Origin: Kribbella qitaiheensis
GTDB lineage: Bacteria; Actinomycetota; Actinomycetes; Propionibacteriales; Kribbellaceae
DNA length: 64,000 nt
Direction: 5' to 3'
Assembly (NCBI RefSeq): GCF_014217565.1
Contig: NZ_CP043661.1
Coordinates: 1,736,001-1,800,000, forward strand
The translations under genes and the position numbers were made by a program. The notes beneath the pieces are model-generated. The model was not told the origin of the DNA. It ran no database searches and saw only the letters and a list, made by a program, of their open reading frames with translations. Of this stretch, positions 42,691-51,972 are shown in pieces; positions within the stretch are counted from its first letter, which is position 1, and the number at the start of each line of letters is the position of its first letter.

Positions 42691-43243
42691 GGTGGATCCT
42701 CGGGTGGAGATCCGCCCGTACCGCGGACGACAGCCGCCAACCACTGCCACAGCTCTCACCGGTCGCGGCTGACATCTTCAAAGGTCTCGACGCCGGACTG
42801 CTCCATCCGGACCTGCCTGTCAGTGGAGTCGACTGGGCGACCACCATGACGCATTCGTACGTCGATGCGCCGGCTCTCCCTGGACGTCGTCCGGTCCTGC
42901 TCTACAGCCCGGGCGGCACCGACCCGCGGACTATCGGGACGTCGTTGGCCGAGGACCTGGCCAGCGATGGGTACGTGGTGGTGACGATCGATCACCCGGG
43001 TGAGACCAGCGAGGTCGACTTCGCACTTGGTCGGCCGTCATGTCACACGGCGGCCGCGTACGGCGTACGGAACTCCCCAACGCCAACCACTGGATCTTCA
43101 CCGACTACGCCGCCCTGACCCCACAACTGGTCGCGGCCGGCCTCACCACCCCAGTCGCCCAACGCCACCTCACCGGCGACAGCCCGCACGCGATCCCCGC
43201 GGTACGACGGCTGGTTCGCGGGTTCTTCGACCGCTCGCTCTAG
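42691..43243 (+). pseudogene. Remnant of a PAF-acetylhydrolase-like alpha/beta hydrolase
   Basis: One frame reads SPVAADIFKGLDAG, THSYVDAPALPGRRPVLLYS, then LAEDLASDGYVVVTIDHPGE up to about 43030, the N-terminal half of secreted platelet-activating-factor-acetylhydrolase-like hydrolases. Another frame then reads LPNANHWIFTDYAALTPQL to the stop at 43243, the C-terminal part with the catalytic-His-type NHW segment. The middle, including the GHSxGG nucleophile region, is missing. The N-terminus is also absent. It is a decayed gene with an internal deletion between pafA and rluB. Confidence 0.75.
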
Positions 43244-43980
43244 AGGTCTACGAGGTCGAGGAGTTGACCCAGTTCCTTGTGGTCGAGGTCGCGGAGTTCG
43301 CCGGTGTGGAGGTTGCCGCGGCGGACCGGGCCGATCGCCGTACGTGTGAGTCGCTTGACCGGGTGACCGATCGCGTCGAACATCCGGCGGACGATCCGGT
43401 TGCGGCCTTCGTGCAGGGTGATCTGGACGAGGGTGCGGCCGCGGATGCTGGAGATCTCCTTGACCGTGTCGGCCTGGGCCGGGCCGTCCTCGAGGTTGAC
43501 GCCGTCGAGCAGCCGGCGGAGCGTTCCCAGCTTGACGTTGCCGTCGACCTCGGCGACGTACGTCTTGGAGACCTCGTACGACGGGTGGGCGAGCCGATGC
43601 GCGAACTCACCGTGGTTGGTGAGCAGCAGCAGGCCCTCGGTGTCGGTGTCGAGGCGGCCGATGTGGAACAGCCGCTCGGGGCGATCGAGCACGTAGTCGG
43701 CGACGCACGGGCGGCCCTGGGGATCCGACATCGTCGTCACCACACCACGCGGCTTGTTCAGCACCAGGTACGCGTGGTCGGTGAGCGGGGGGATGCGTTC
43801 GCCGTCGACCCGGATCACCGACACGGCAGGATCAACCCGGGTGCCGAACTCCGTCACCACGGCGCCGTCCACCTCGACCCGCCCCTGCTCGATCAGGAGT
43901 TCAGAATTCCGTCGGCTGGCGATCCCTGCCTGCGCCAGCGCCTTCTGCAGGCGGATGCCGGTCTCTTCGGTGTCACTCAT
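43240..43980 (-). CDS. rluB: Ribosomal large subunit pseudouridine synthase, RluB/RsuA family
   Basis: A 246-residue enzyme. An S4 RNA-binding domain (RLQKALAQAGIASRRNSELLIEQGRV) precedes the catalytic domain, whose Asp lies in FHIGRLDTDTEGLLLLTN. KTYVAEVDG and GRNRIVRRMFDAIGHPVKRLTR complete the RsuA/RluB layout. It isomerises a uridine in 23S rRNA. The start overlaps the scpB stop by 8 bp, placing it last in the parA–scpAB operon, as in mycobacteria. Confidence 0.94.
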   Translation of the reverse strand: MSDTEETGIRLQKALAQAGIASRRNSELLIEQGRVEVDGAVVTEFGTRVDPAVSVIRVDGERIPPLTDHAYLVLNKPRGVVTTMSDPQGRPCVADYVLDRPERLFHIGRLDTDTEGLLLLTNHGEFAHRLAHPSYEVSKTYVAEVDGNVKLGTLRRLLDGVNLEDGPAQADTVKEISSIRGRTLVQITLHEGRNRIVRRMFDAIGHPVKRLTRTAIGPVRRGNLHTGELRDLDHKELGQLLDLVDL

Positions 43981-45529
43981 CGCGATCGTTCGCCTCTGTC
44001 CCGTACTGCGAAGTGCCGCCTACCGACTCCCCGTCACCGTCGAACCCACTCGGCGCCCCCGCCGCCTCCAACTCCTCAGCAGCCTCAAGCCGCTCATCCG
44101 CAGACTCGTCATCCTCGTCAAACCCGTCGACCGCGTCTTCGGCCTCGTCGTTGGTCACCTCGGCGGTGTCCGACTCTCCATCACTCGCAGTATCGTCCGA
44201 CTCGGCGGAATCACCTTCAGCAGCGTCGGAATCCGCGGGCCCACCTTCTTCATCGTTGCCATCGGCATCTTCTTCGACGGACGGGATCTCGGCAGGGTCG
44301 ACGTCGGTCCCGATCTCGTCCCCGCCGGCCTCCAGCTCCTCAGCCGACTCCAACTCTTCCCCGTCCCCCGCATCCTCAGCCACCCACTCCCCCACGCCGG
44401 ACTGAACGACCTCGTCGCCGGGAAGATCGCTCTCCTCGGCGTCGTCGACTATGGCGCTGGCGGTGTCGGCCTCGTCGATCTCGGCTTCGGAGTCAGTTGC
44501 CTCCGACGCATCAGTCGGCGCGGACGCCTCGGTTGGCGCAGACGCCCCGGTTGGCGCAGACGCCTCGGTTGGCTCGGCGGCCTCAGCCGACTCGCCTTCC
44601 GCCGGTGCCTGGGCGTTCTGGGCGGCGAGTTCTTCTTCCATGTCGTCCATATCGGGGAGGTAAGGCGCGAGTTCGGGCAGGTCGTCCAGGCTCTGCATGC
44701 CCATCCGTTCCAGGAAGTACGAGGTGGTCCGGTACAGGGTCGCCTGCGATTCCGTGTCCGAGCCGGCCTCCTCGACCAGGCCGCGGCTGATCAGCGTGCG
44801 CATCACGCCGTCGACGTTGACGCCACGGATCGCCGAGACCCGCGCGCGACTGACCGGCTGCTTGTACGAGACCACGGCCAGCGTCTCCAGAGCCGCCTGG
44901 GTCAATCTCGACTGCTGCCCGTCCAGGACAAAGCGTTCGACGTACTGCGCGGTGTCGGCGCGCGTGTAGAACCGCCAGCCGCCGCCGACCTCACGCAGGT
45001 CGAACCCACGTCCCTGCTCGGTGTACTCACCCGCAAGCTCGTTCAGCGCATTCGCGACGTCCCCGGTCGGGCGCCCGACGGTCCGCGCCAACGCCAGCGC
45101 CGGCAACGGCTCGTCCGTCACCATCAAAATAGCTTCCAGCGCCCGTCGCATCGTCGCGTCATCAACAACAACCTCAGCCCCCGACAACACCCCTTCGTCA
45201 TCCCCGAACGGCGCACCCTCACCCTCGGCAACCACAGAGGCGGAGGCGAGGTCGATCTCGTCGCCCTCATCCTCGGCGACCGCTGAGGCGGGGTCGACCT
45301 CGCCCTCACCCTCGGCGACCGCCGAGGCGGCCGCGTCGTCGACCGCGATGTCGGGCTCGGGCTCGCGGTCGACAACCTGCTCGGTCCCGGTTACCGACTC
45401 CAGCGCATCCGCGGTCGCGGCGTCCGCTCCTTCGACCGCGCTGCCGGCGTCGGGCGTCTCCACTGCGCCTTCCTCGGTTTCCACCTCGGGCGAGGTGTCG
45501 AGGTCGGTTGTGGTTTGGTTTTCGGTCAC
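43973..45529 (-). CDS. scpB: Segregation and condensation protein B with long acidic extensions
   Basis: A 518-residue ScpB. The two-winged-helix core spans residues ~120–290: MRRALEAILMVTDEPLPALAL, YVERFVLDGQQSRLTQAALE, TLAVVSYKQPVSRARVSAIR and RTTSYFLERMGM. ScpB links the SMC kleisin ring. Unusually, the core is flanked by ~120 acidic N-terminal residues and ~220 acidic, Ser/Ala/Glu-rich C-terminal residues with a degenerate EASAPT repeat. Typical ScpB proteins are ~200 residues. GTG start at 45529 overlaps scpA by 4 bp. The tails are presumably disordered. Confidence 0.93.
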   Translation of the reverse strand: MTENQTTTDLDTSPEVETEEGAVETPDAGSAVEGADAATADALESVTGTEQVVDREPEPDIAVDDAAASAVAEGEGEVDPASAVAEDEGDEIDLASASVVAEGEGAPFGDDEGVLSGAEVVVDDATMRRALEAILMVTDEPLPALALARTVGRPTGDVANALNELAGEYTEQGRGFDLREVGGGWRFYTRADTAQYVERFVLDGQQSRLTQAALETLAVVSYKQPVSRARVSAIRGVNVDGVMRTLISRGLVEEAGSDTESQATLYRTTSYFLERMGMQSLDDLPELAPYLPDMDDMEEELAAQNAQAPAEGESAEAAEPTEASAPTGASAPTEASAPTDASEATDSEAEIDEADTASAIVDDAEESDLPGDEVVQSGVGEWVAEDAGDGEELESAEELEAGGDEIGTDVDPAEIPSVEEDADGNDEEGGPADSDAAEGDSAESDDTASDGESDTAEVTNDEAEDAVDGFDEDDESADERLEAAEELEAAGAPSGFDGDGESVGGTSQYGTEANDRDE

Positions 45530-46527
45530 TGGTCCACCGTCTCGTTCTGGACTGCTGTGTTCTCGGGGTCGGGCGGATCGTCGACGGTCACCGGGGTGCC
45601 GGACTCGAACCACTCCGGCGTCTCCTCCGGTACCAGCGGCGCTTCGCCTTCACCCGACTCCGCTTCCGCCACCTCGTCGAACTCGTCGCTGACATCGATC
45701 TCACCGTCGTCGGCACCGGTCCACCGGATCGTCAGCTCCCCCAACGGCGTCACTTGGTCGAACGACACCGCCGCCTCACGGAACAACTCGAGCAACGCCA
45801 AAAACCGGCAAACCGTCGTGACCGTGTCCGGCGAGTCGGCGACCAGCGCACGGAACGTAGTACTGCGTTGCCGGCGCAACCGATCCACGATCACCAGCGC
45901 CTGCTCGCGAACCGTCACAGCCGGTGCGTGCAAGTGCGCCAGCGACACCCCCTCAGGAATGATGTCCTTCGGCGCCATCGCGCGAGCAGCCAGCGCGGCA
46001 AGCCCGGCCGGATCAATCCCGAGCAGTACTTCGGGAAGCAGATCGGCGAACCGCGGCTCCATCCCGACAGCACGCGGGAAGCGCTTGGCTTCCTCCGCCA
46101 TCCGCGTCTGCATCAACGCCGCGATCTGCTTGAACGCGCGGTACTGCAACAACCGCGCGAACAACAGGTCGCGCGCCTCCAGCAGCGCCAGATCCTCGTG
46201 GTCCTCGACATCGCCCTGCGGCAGCAGCCGGGCCGCCTTCAGATCCAGCAATGTCGCCGCGATCAGCAAGAACTCCGAGGTCTGGTCCAGGTCCCACTCC
46301 GACCCGAGCGCCTTGATGTGCGCGATGAAGTCGTCGGTGACCTGGGACAGCGAGATCTCGGTGATGTCGAGCTTGTGCTTGCTGATCAGCTGCAGCAACA
46401 GGTCGAACGGACCCTCGAAGTTGACCAGGTGAACGCTGAAGCCCTTGCCCTCGGCAGCCGTCGGCAGCTCCGGGTCGGTAGCGCCCGGCAGCTCGATCGG
46501 CAGTTCCGAGGTGGGGGCGTCGCTCAT
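45526..46527 (-). CDS. scpA: Segregation and condensation protein A (kleisin)
   Basis: A 333-residue kleisin subunit of the SMC–ScpAB condensin. The N-terminal SMC-binding part FSVHLVNFEGPFDLLLQLIS is highly conserved, with DITEISLSQVTDDFIAHI and LLIAATLLDLKAARLLP following. The C-terminal wHTH includes TVTTVCRFLALLELFREAAV. The extreme C-terminus is acidic. Start overlaps the RHH gene stop by 4 bp and the stop overlaps scpB by 4 bp. Confidence 0.95.
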   Translation of the reverse strand: MSDAPTSELPIELPGATDPELPTAAEGKGFSVHLVNFEGPFDLLLQLISKHKLDITEISLSQVTDDFIAHIKALGSEWDLDQTSEFLLIAATLLDLKAARLLPQGDVEDHEDLALLEARDLLFARLLQYRAFKQIAALMQTRMAEEAKRFPRAVGMEPRFADLLPEVLLGIDPAGLAALAARAMAPKDIIPEGVSLAHLHAPAVTVREQALVIVDRLRRQRSTTFRALVADSPDTVTTVCRFLALLELFREAAVSFDQVTPLGELTIRWTGADDGEIDVSDEFDEVAEAESGEGEAPLVPEETPEWFESGTPVTVDDPPDPENTAVQNETVDQ

Positions 46528-46916
46528 GACGAGGCAGGCTCCGCGGCTGACTCAGCGGCCCGCAGGCGCTGGACCAGGACCGAGTCCGGGCCGTGGTCGA
46601 CGAAATCGGCCAGCAGTACGTCGATCGCCTCGCGGACGATCCGGCCGCGGTCCGCGGTCAGGCCGTGCTCGGCTCGCAACGCGAGTCTGGTCTGTTCCAG
46701 GCCGAGCAGCTCTTCCTCGGTCACGTACACGGTGATCTTCGTGTCGTGCCGGATCCGGCCACTGGACTTGCGATCCTCGACGACAGCCGTCCGGGACCGC
46801 CCGTTGGAACCGGGGCGGTCGTCGAACGACGATCCGTCAGTGGCTGTGCGCTTCTCGGGTCTGGTCTGCTGAGGTGCCGCACCCCCGAACAGCTCGCTGG
46901 CACCTGGCAGGCTCAC
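46524..46916 (-). CDS. Ribbon-helix-helix-like protein between parA and scpA
   Basis: A 130-residue protein. The first ~55 residues are polar and disordered (GAAPQQTRPEKRTATDGSS). Residues ~57–110 look like a ribbon-helix-helix DNA-binding fold: a beta strand DTKITVYVTEEELLGLEQ, a helix LALRAEHGLTADRG and RIVREAIDVLLADFV. The GTG start overlaps the parA stop by 4 bp and the stop overlaps scpA by 4 bp, so it is translated in step with both. A DNA-binding partner for ParA or SMC loading is a reasonable inference. The fold is assigned by pattern only. Confidence 0.75.
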   Translation of the reverse strand: MSLPGASELFGGAAPQQTRPEKRTATDGSSFDDRPGSNGRSRTAVVEDRKSSGRIRHDTKITVYVTEEELLGLEQTRLALRAEHGLTADRGRIVREAIDVLLADFVDHGPDSVLVQRLRAAESAAEPASS

Positions 46917-47998
46917 CCGGCGGGACAACGCGCCAGCACCTCCTTGGCAAGGTCGCGGTACTGGGTAGCCGCTTGGGACGATGGCGCGTACGTCGTGATC
47001 GGCTCGCCGACGACCGTGGTCTCGGGGAACTTGACGGTACGCCGGATGACGGTGTGGAAGACACGCTCGTCGAAGGCCTGGACGACCCGGTCGAGCACCT
47101 CCCGGGCATGCGTGGTGCGGCCGTCGAACATGGTGCCGAGGATGCCGACGATCTCCAGCTTCGGGTTCAGCCGGTCCTGCACCTTGCCGATCGTGTCGGT
47201 CAGCATCGCCAGCCCGCGGAGCGCGAAGAACTCGCACTCCAGCGGTACGACGATGCCGTTGGACGCGGTCAGCGCGTTCACGGTGAGCAGGCCCAGGGAC
47301 GGCGCGCAGTCGATCAGGATCACGTCGTACAGCGGGATGATCGGCTCCAGCACCCGCTGCAGCGTGTACTCGCGGGCGACCTCCTGGACCAGTTGCACCT
47401 CGGCCGCGGACAGGTCGATGTTGGCCGGCAGCAGGTCGAGGTTCTCCACCCGGGTCGCCTGGATCACCTCGGCGGGGGTGATGTCGCGCTGCATCAGCAG
47501 GTTGTAGACCGACAGCTCGAGGTCGTGCGGCTGCACGCCGAGCCCGATCGAGGCCGAGCCCTGCGGGTCGAAGTCGATCAGCAGCACCTTGCGCCCGGTC
47601 TCGGCGATCGCGGCGCCAAGGTTGATGGTCGTCGTGGTCTTGCCGACGCCACCCTTCTGGTTACACATCGCGATCACCACGGCGGGTCCGCGCCTGGTCG
47701 GCGGCTTCACCTCCGGCAGATCGGGAAGCGGCCGTCCGGTCGGTCCGATCTTGTTCCTCGGCCCGTGCGGGTCATTCACAGGTGCCATGTCCTCCGCGGT
47801 GAGCTTGGCCGTCGGCCGGGGCATCTCCGCATAGTTGCTGGGTGGGGTGACGGCCCGTACCGGTGCCGGAGGCGCGGCGGGTGCGGGCTGGCTCGGGGCC
47901 TGTTCTGCTGGCGTGGCGGGCGCCGGGTCCGGGGTCGACGGGATCGGCTCCATCGACGGCGGCAGGTGCTGGGTGCCCGGGAATGTCGACTCGTTCAT
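46913..47998 (-). CDS. ParA-family chromosome-partitioning ATPase
   Basis: A 361-residue ATPase. A proline/alanine-rich N-terminal extension of ~90 residues precedes the deviant Walker A CNQKGGVGKTTTTINLGA. Walker A' DFDPQGSASIGLGV and Walker B VILIDCAPSLGLLTVNAL follow. It is the second-type ParA found upstream of scpAB in actinobacteria (Rv1708-like), distinct from the oriC-linked ParA. It heads a fully overlapping operon parA–RHH–scpA–scpB–rluB. Confidence 0.93.
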   Translation of the reverse strand: MNESTFPGTQHLPPSMEPIPSTPDPAPATPAEQAPSQPAPAAPPAPVRAVTPPSNYAEMPRPTAKLTAEDMAPVNDPHGPRNKIGPTGRPLPDLPEVKPPTRRGPAVVIAMCNQKGGVGKTTTTINLGAAIAETGRKVLLIDFDPQGSASIGLGVQPHDLELSVYNLLMQRDITPAEVIQATRVENLDLLPANIDLSAAEVQLVQEVAREYTLQRVLEPIIPLYDVILIDCAPSLGLLTVNALTASNGIVVPLECEFFALRGLAMLTDTIGKVQDRLNPKLEIVGILGTMFDGRTTHAREVLDRVVQAFDERVFHTVIRRTVKFPETTVVGEPITTYAPSSQAATQYRDLAKEVLARCPAG

Positions 47999-48165
47999 GA
48001 CTCGTCAAACCTTTCAACCGATACGGGCGATCCCAGCGACTGTAAGCGTGCATTCAAGCACTCTCAACCAGCCACTCCGCAGCGGGGTCGGTCGGCCTTC
48101 CGGACGCGGCCGATCACACCGCCAGAATGACCAACCGTGACCGAATGATTGCACACCGCTTCGTA

Positions 48166-48279
48166 CTACGCCCTTTCGGGTCCCCTCGCCGCGGCAACGA
48201 CGGTCAGGTCGAAGAACAGCTCCAGCCAGCTCGCGTGCCGCTCTTCCGCCGTCGCCGGTGCCTTCGCCACCCGCGCCAC
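48166..48279 (-). pseudogene. Fragment of a low-temperature-requirement A (LtrA)-like gene
   Basis: A 37-residue open frame from a GTG reads ATAEERHASWLELFFDLTVV, the conserved start of LtrA membrane proteins (HASWLELFFDLVFV), then stops after ARGPERA. Only the N-terminal few percent of the family remains. It lies between xerD and parA and is probably a non-functional remnant. Confidence 0.6.
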
Positions 48280-48297
48280 GGTAGGCGCGCGGTCCGA

Positions 48298-49236
48298 TCA
48301 GCCGGAGAGGGCGCGCGGATGCGAGGTCGCGTAGACCTCGCGGAGCTTGTCGACCGTGACGAGTGTGTAGACCTGCGTAGTGGTGACGGAGGCGTGGCCG
48401 AGCAGTTCCTGGACCACCCGCACGTCGGCGCCGCCGTCGAGCAGATGCGTGGCGAACGAGTGCCGGAGCGTGTGCGGCGAGATCTCCTTGGCGATCCCGG
48501 CCCGCTCGGCCGCGCGCCGCAGTACGGTCCAGGCGCTTTGCCGGGAGAGCCGGCCGCCGCGGGCGTTCAGGAACAACGCGTGCGAGCCGCGACCCCGGCC
48601 GACCAGATCGGGACGACCGCGGACCTGATACGCCGAGAGCGCGACGCGGGCGTAGGAGCCGACCGGTACGACGCGCTCCTTGCTGCCCTTGCCGCGGAGC
48701 AGAACCGTGCCGGTCTCCAGGTCGACCTCGTCCACGTCGAGACCGACCGCCTCCGAGATGCGCGCGCCCGTTCCGTAGAGGAACTCCAGCAACGCGGCGT
48801 CACGGGTCGCCAGTACTGCGGGCTCCGCCTCGGCGCCGGCCGCGGCGGTCAGGATCCGGCTGATCTCGTCCACGGAAAGGGCCTTCGGCAACCGTTGCGG
48901 CGGAGTCGGCGGCTTCACCGCGGCGGCTGGGTCGACCGCGGTCAGACCCTCGCGCAGGCAGAACTTGTGGAACCCGCGAACGGCGACCACGGTCCGCCCG
49001 GCACTCGACGCGGTCAGCGGCGGATGATCGGCGTCGCCCTCGCGCAGCCGCATCAGGAAGTCGCCGATGACGGTCTCGGTGACGCGACCCAGGCTGTCGA
49101 TCCCGGTGCTGCCGAGATACCCGTCGTACCGGCGCAGGTCCCGCCGGTACGACGCCAGGGTGTTGGCGGCCAGCCCGCGTTCGACCGTCAGATGGTCGAG
49201 ATACGAACTGACCGCCCTACCCACCTCACTGCTCAT
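48298..49236 (-). CDS. xerD: Site-specific tyrosine recombinase XerD
   Basis: A 312-residue recombinase. The N-terminal SAM-like core-binding domain is [25 protein letters not shown]. The catalytic residues are readable: Arg in [12 protein letters not shown], Lys in [10 protein letters not shown], His-x-x-Arg in [15 protein letters not shown], His in [11 protein letters not shown], and the nucleophile Tyr in TQVYTLV. It resolves chromosome dimers at dif with XerC. It lies between parA and ald. Confidence 0.95.
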   Translation of the reverse strand: MSSEVGRAVSSYLDHLTVERGLAANTLASYRRDLRRYDGYLGSTGIDSLGRVTETVIGDFLMRLREGDADHPPLTASSAGRTVVAVRGFHKFCLREGLTAVDPAAAVKPPTPPQRLPKALSVDEISRILTAAAGAEAEPAVLATRDAALLEFLYGTGARISEAVGLDVDEVDLETGTVLLRGKGSKERVVPVGSYARVALSAYQVRGRPDLVGRGRGSHALFLNARGGRLSRQSAWTVLRRAAERAGIAKEISPHTLRHSFATHLLDGGADVRVVQELLGHASVTTTQVYTLVTVDKLREVYATSHPRALSG

Positions 49237-49255
49237 GCGGGACAGTCTTGCCGAT

Positions 49256-50371
49256 TCAGACCAGGACCTCGTCGAGCTTCAGCTGGTCCAGGCCGTGTGC
49301 CTCGGCGACCGGGCCGTAGGTGACGTGGCCGTCGAAGGTGTTCAGGCCGAGCGCGAGGCTGTGGTCGTTCTTCAGCGCCTCCCGCCATCCCAGGTTCGCC
49401 AGCTCCACGGCGTACGGAAGGGTCACGTTGGTGAGCGCGTACGTCGAGGTGTTCGGCACCGCGCCAGGCATGTTGGCGACGCAGTAGAACAGCGAGTTGT
49501 GCACCTTGTAGACCGGGTCGGCGTGCGTGGTCGGGTGCGAGTCCTCGAAGCAGCCGCCCTGGTCGATGGCGATGTCGACGAGCACGCTGCCCGGCTTCAT
49601 CTGCCTCACCAGGTCGTTGCTGACCAGCTTCGGCGCCTTCGCCCCGGTGACCAGGACCGCACCGATGACCAGGTCGGCCTCGAGGACGGCGCGCTCGATC
49701 TCGAAGGCGTTCGAGGCGACCGTCCGCAGGTGACCCTGGTACGTCCGGTCGGCGTCGCGGAGGCGGGCGATGTTGCGGTCGAACAGCTGCACCTCGGCCT
49801 GCATGCCGAGCGCGATCGCCGCCGCGTTCATCCCGGCGACACCGGCGCCGATGACGACCACGCGAGCCGCGTGCACGCCGGAGACGCCACCCATCAGGAC
49901 GCCGCGGCCGCCGCCGTTGGCCATCAGGTGGTACGAGCCCGCCTGCGGCGCCAGCCGGCCCGCGACCTCGCTCATCGGGGCGAGCAGCGGGAGCGATCCG
50001 TCCGGAAGCTGGACCGTCTCGTACGCGATCCCGGTGATGCCGGACCTCGTCAGCGCCGTGGTGGTCTCGGGGCTGGCGGCCAGGTGCAGGTAGGTGAACA
50101 GCACCTGGTCCTTGCGCATCCGGTGGTACTCCTCCGGCACCGGCTCCTTGACCTTCAGCACCAGCTCGGCGTCGGCCCAGACGTCATCGGCCGTCGGCAC
50201 GATCCGCGCACCGGCCGCGACGAACTCCTCATCGGGGAGCAGCGAACCGCTGCCGGCGCCCTGCTCGATCAGAACCTCGTGCCCGTTGCGCACGAACTCG
50301 TGCACACCGGCCGGGGTGATCGCCACCCGGTACTCGTGGTTCTTGACTTCCTTCGGAACTCCGACCTTCAC
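49256..50371 (-). CDS. ald: Alanine dehydrogenase
   Basis: A 371-residue NAD-dependent enzyme interconverting L-alanine and pyruvate plus ammonia. Signatures: [20 protein letters not shown], the substrate Lys in [12 protein letters not shown], His in FTYLHLAA, the NAD motif [19 protein letters not shown], and ISID-equivalent [19 protein letters not shown]. Length matches the family. It follows xerD in the reverse direction by 19 bp, a common actinobacterial neighbourhood. The 750-bp upstream region has an array of 23-bp repeats. Confidence 0.96.
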   Translation of the reverse strand: MKVGVPKEVKNHEYRVAITPAGVHEFVRNGHEVLIEQGAGSGSLLPDEEFVAAGARIVPTADDVWADAELVLKVKEPVPEEYHRMRKDQVLFTYLHLAASPETTTALTRSGITGIAYETVQLPDGSLPLLAPMSEVAGRLAPQAGSYHLMANGGGRGVLMGGVSGVHAARVVVIGAGVAGMNAAAIALGMQAEVQLFDRNIARLRDADRTYQGHLRTVASNAFEIERAVLEADLVIGAVLVTGAKAPKLVSNDLVRQMKPGSVLVDIAIDQGGCFEDSHPTTHADPVYKVHNSLFYCVANMPGAVPNTSTYALTNVTLPYAVELANLGWREALKNDHSLALGLNTFDGHVTYGPVAEAHGLDQLKLDEVLV

Positions 50372-51125
50372 AACTTGCCCTTCTTCCGTTTCCAGGGTGT
50401 GCGGCTCACCTCGCTGTGGTCCGCGGCCCGGCCGTTACGAGGGGTTGGGAACGCCAGGTCGATGCCGAGTGTAAGCCCGCGAGGTTCATACCACCCGACC
50501 GGTTGGTCTTGTCCGGTCCCGACGCGCCAACGACTGGCACGGCAGTCCGGTTACACTCTCGTAAGACGTCGTGGCACGACGTGAGGTTGGCACCCGGATC
50601 CACGCTCTGGAAGGCCCCTCGGCGCGTTCGCGCATTATTGACGCAAATCTTTCCTTCGCCTTAACCAGTGCTTTGCACAAGGCAGCACAAGTGCTTTGCA
50701 CAAGGCAGTACCCGTGCTTTGCACAAGGCAGTACCCGTGCTTTGCACAAGGCAGCACCAGTGCTTTGCACTCCCGGGAGAGCTCTGTCCTGGAGACCTTC
50801 CGGTACCCCATCCTGAAACGATCGGGGAGGACGTCCGATGTCCGAAGAGGCAGCGGTGGCCCGGCGATCCGGATCCCGTCGATTGCCGCGCATCGCTGAA
50901 CCTGGCATCGTTGCCGGTCGGGTGCTGCTCCGCCGGTGAGTTTGAGCACTTGCCCGGCCTGGGCGGATCATTGCCCTCGCAACGATCGTTGACGTACCTG
51001 CGGGGGCGTCAGGGATGCTTGCCTATGTCGCCTTTCTCCGCCCGGCGAATTTCCGGCGCGGGGGAATGACCGGCCCTCCGCCCAGGGTTGCCATGAACGG
51101 AAGTTCTTGACGAGAGGGGTAGGAC
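50372..51125. other. Gene-free interval upstream of ald with a 23-bp repeat array
   Basis: No supportable gene. The interval includes the probable ald promoter and a tandem repeat (50668–50770). Open frames across the repeat exist on both strands, but their codon content is that of the repeat, so they are not counted as genes. Confidence 0.6.
50668..50770. repeat. Tandem 23-bp repeat with GTGCTTTGCAC hairpin cores
   Basis: Units start at 50668, 50691, 50714, 50737 and 50760 (partial). Each opens with GTGCTTTGCAC, a near palindrome (GTGC/GCAC around TTT), then AAGGCAG and a variable 5-base end. The spacing of 23 bp is just over two helical turns. Confidence 0.95.
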
Positions 51126-51956
51126 GTGGCGGTCGATCTGGGACGCGTCGGGGTCTGGCACCAGACCCACAAATGGGGGCCCGAGCTCGCGGTCGGACTC
51201 GAGCAACTCGGCTACGGCACGCTCTGGCTGGGCGCTTCGCCGACGGCCGACCTGCGGGACGCCGAAGTACTGCTGGCCGCGACGAGTTCGGTTGTCGTCG
51301 GCACCAGCATCGTGAACGCGTGGAAAGCCGACGCGGCGACGGTGGCGGAGTCGTACCACCGGCTGGAGGAGGAGTCCCCCGGGCGCTTCATGCTCGGCGT
51401 GGGGATCGGCCACCGCGAGCAAACAGGCGAGTACAAGGCGCCGTACGAGACGCTTGTCGACTATCTCGACACGCTCGACGACGGCAAGGTCCCGATGGAA
51501 CGGCGGATGCTCGCGGCACTCGGCCCGCGCGTACTCAAGTTGTCAGCTGCCCGTACTGCGGGCGCAGTGCCGTACCTGACGACGCCGGAGCACACTCGTC
51601 AGGCGCGATCGACGCTCGGCGACGGAGTACTGCTGGTGCCGGAGCAGAAGGTCGTGCTGGAGACCGACAAGGAGATCGCGCGCGCAGTCGCACGCGACTA
51701 CCTGGCGACCTACTTCAAGCTGTCGAACTACGTGACCAACCTGAAGCGCCTCGGCTACACCGACGACGACCTCGCCGACGGCGGCAGCGACGACCTGGTC
51801 GACGCACTGGTCCTCCACGGCACCGCGGTCGAGATCGCCGACGGCCTCACCGCCCACCTGGAAGCCGGCGCCGACCAGATCGCCATCCAGCAAATCGGCA
51901 AGGAAGGCCCCGACCTGCTCCCCGGCTACGAAGCCCTGGCCGCCGTATTGCTCTAG
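51126..51956 (+). CDS. LLM-class F420-dependent oxidoreductase (probable)
   Basis: A 276-residue luciferase-like (TIM-barrel) oxidoreductase. The family pattern is visible in VGLEQLGYGTLWLGASPTADLRDAE, VVVGTSIVNAWKADAATVAES, and PGRFMLGVGIGHREQTGEYK; the last strand is a typical flavin/F420 site. The C-terminal GTAVEIADGLTAHLEAGADQIAI matches LLM proteins of the MSMEG_4141 type. Whether F420 or FMN is used cannot be told from sequence alone. GTG at 51126 follows GAGAGGGGTAGGAC. Confidence 0.82.
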   Translation: MAVDLGRVGVWHQTHKWGPELAVGLEQLGYGTLWLGASPTADLRDAEVLLAATSSVVVGTSIVNAWKADAATVAESYHRLEEESPGRFMLGVGIGHREQTGEYKAPYETLVDYLDTLDDGKVPMERRMLAALGPRVLKLSAARTAGAVPYLTTPEHTRQARSTLGDGVLLVPEQKVVLETDKEIARAVARDYLATYFKLSNYVTNLKRLGYTDDDLADGGSDDLVDALVLHGTAVEIADGLTAHLEAGADQIAIQQIGKEGPDLLPGYEALAAVLL

Positions 51957-51972
51957 TTTTCCTGCTTCGCCT

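Noticed and set aside
43000..44790. Long plus-strand frame over rluB and scpB
   Set aside because: Antisense to conserved genes; composition is proline/arginine-rich and lacks motifs.
50668..50770. Possible CRISPR array
   Set aside because: Repeats are contiguous 23-bp units without unique spacers, and no cas genes are present.
50486..50971. Minus-strand frame across the 23-bp repeats
   Set aside because: Its peptide simply translates the repeat; no ribosome site or domain.
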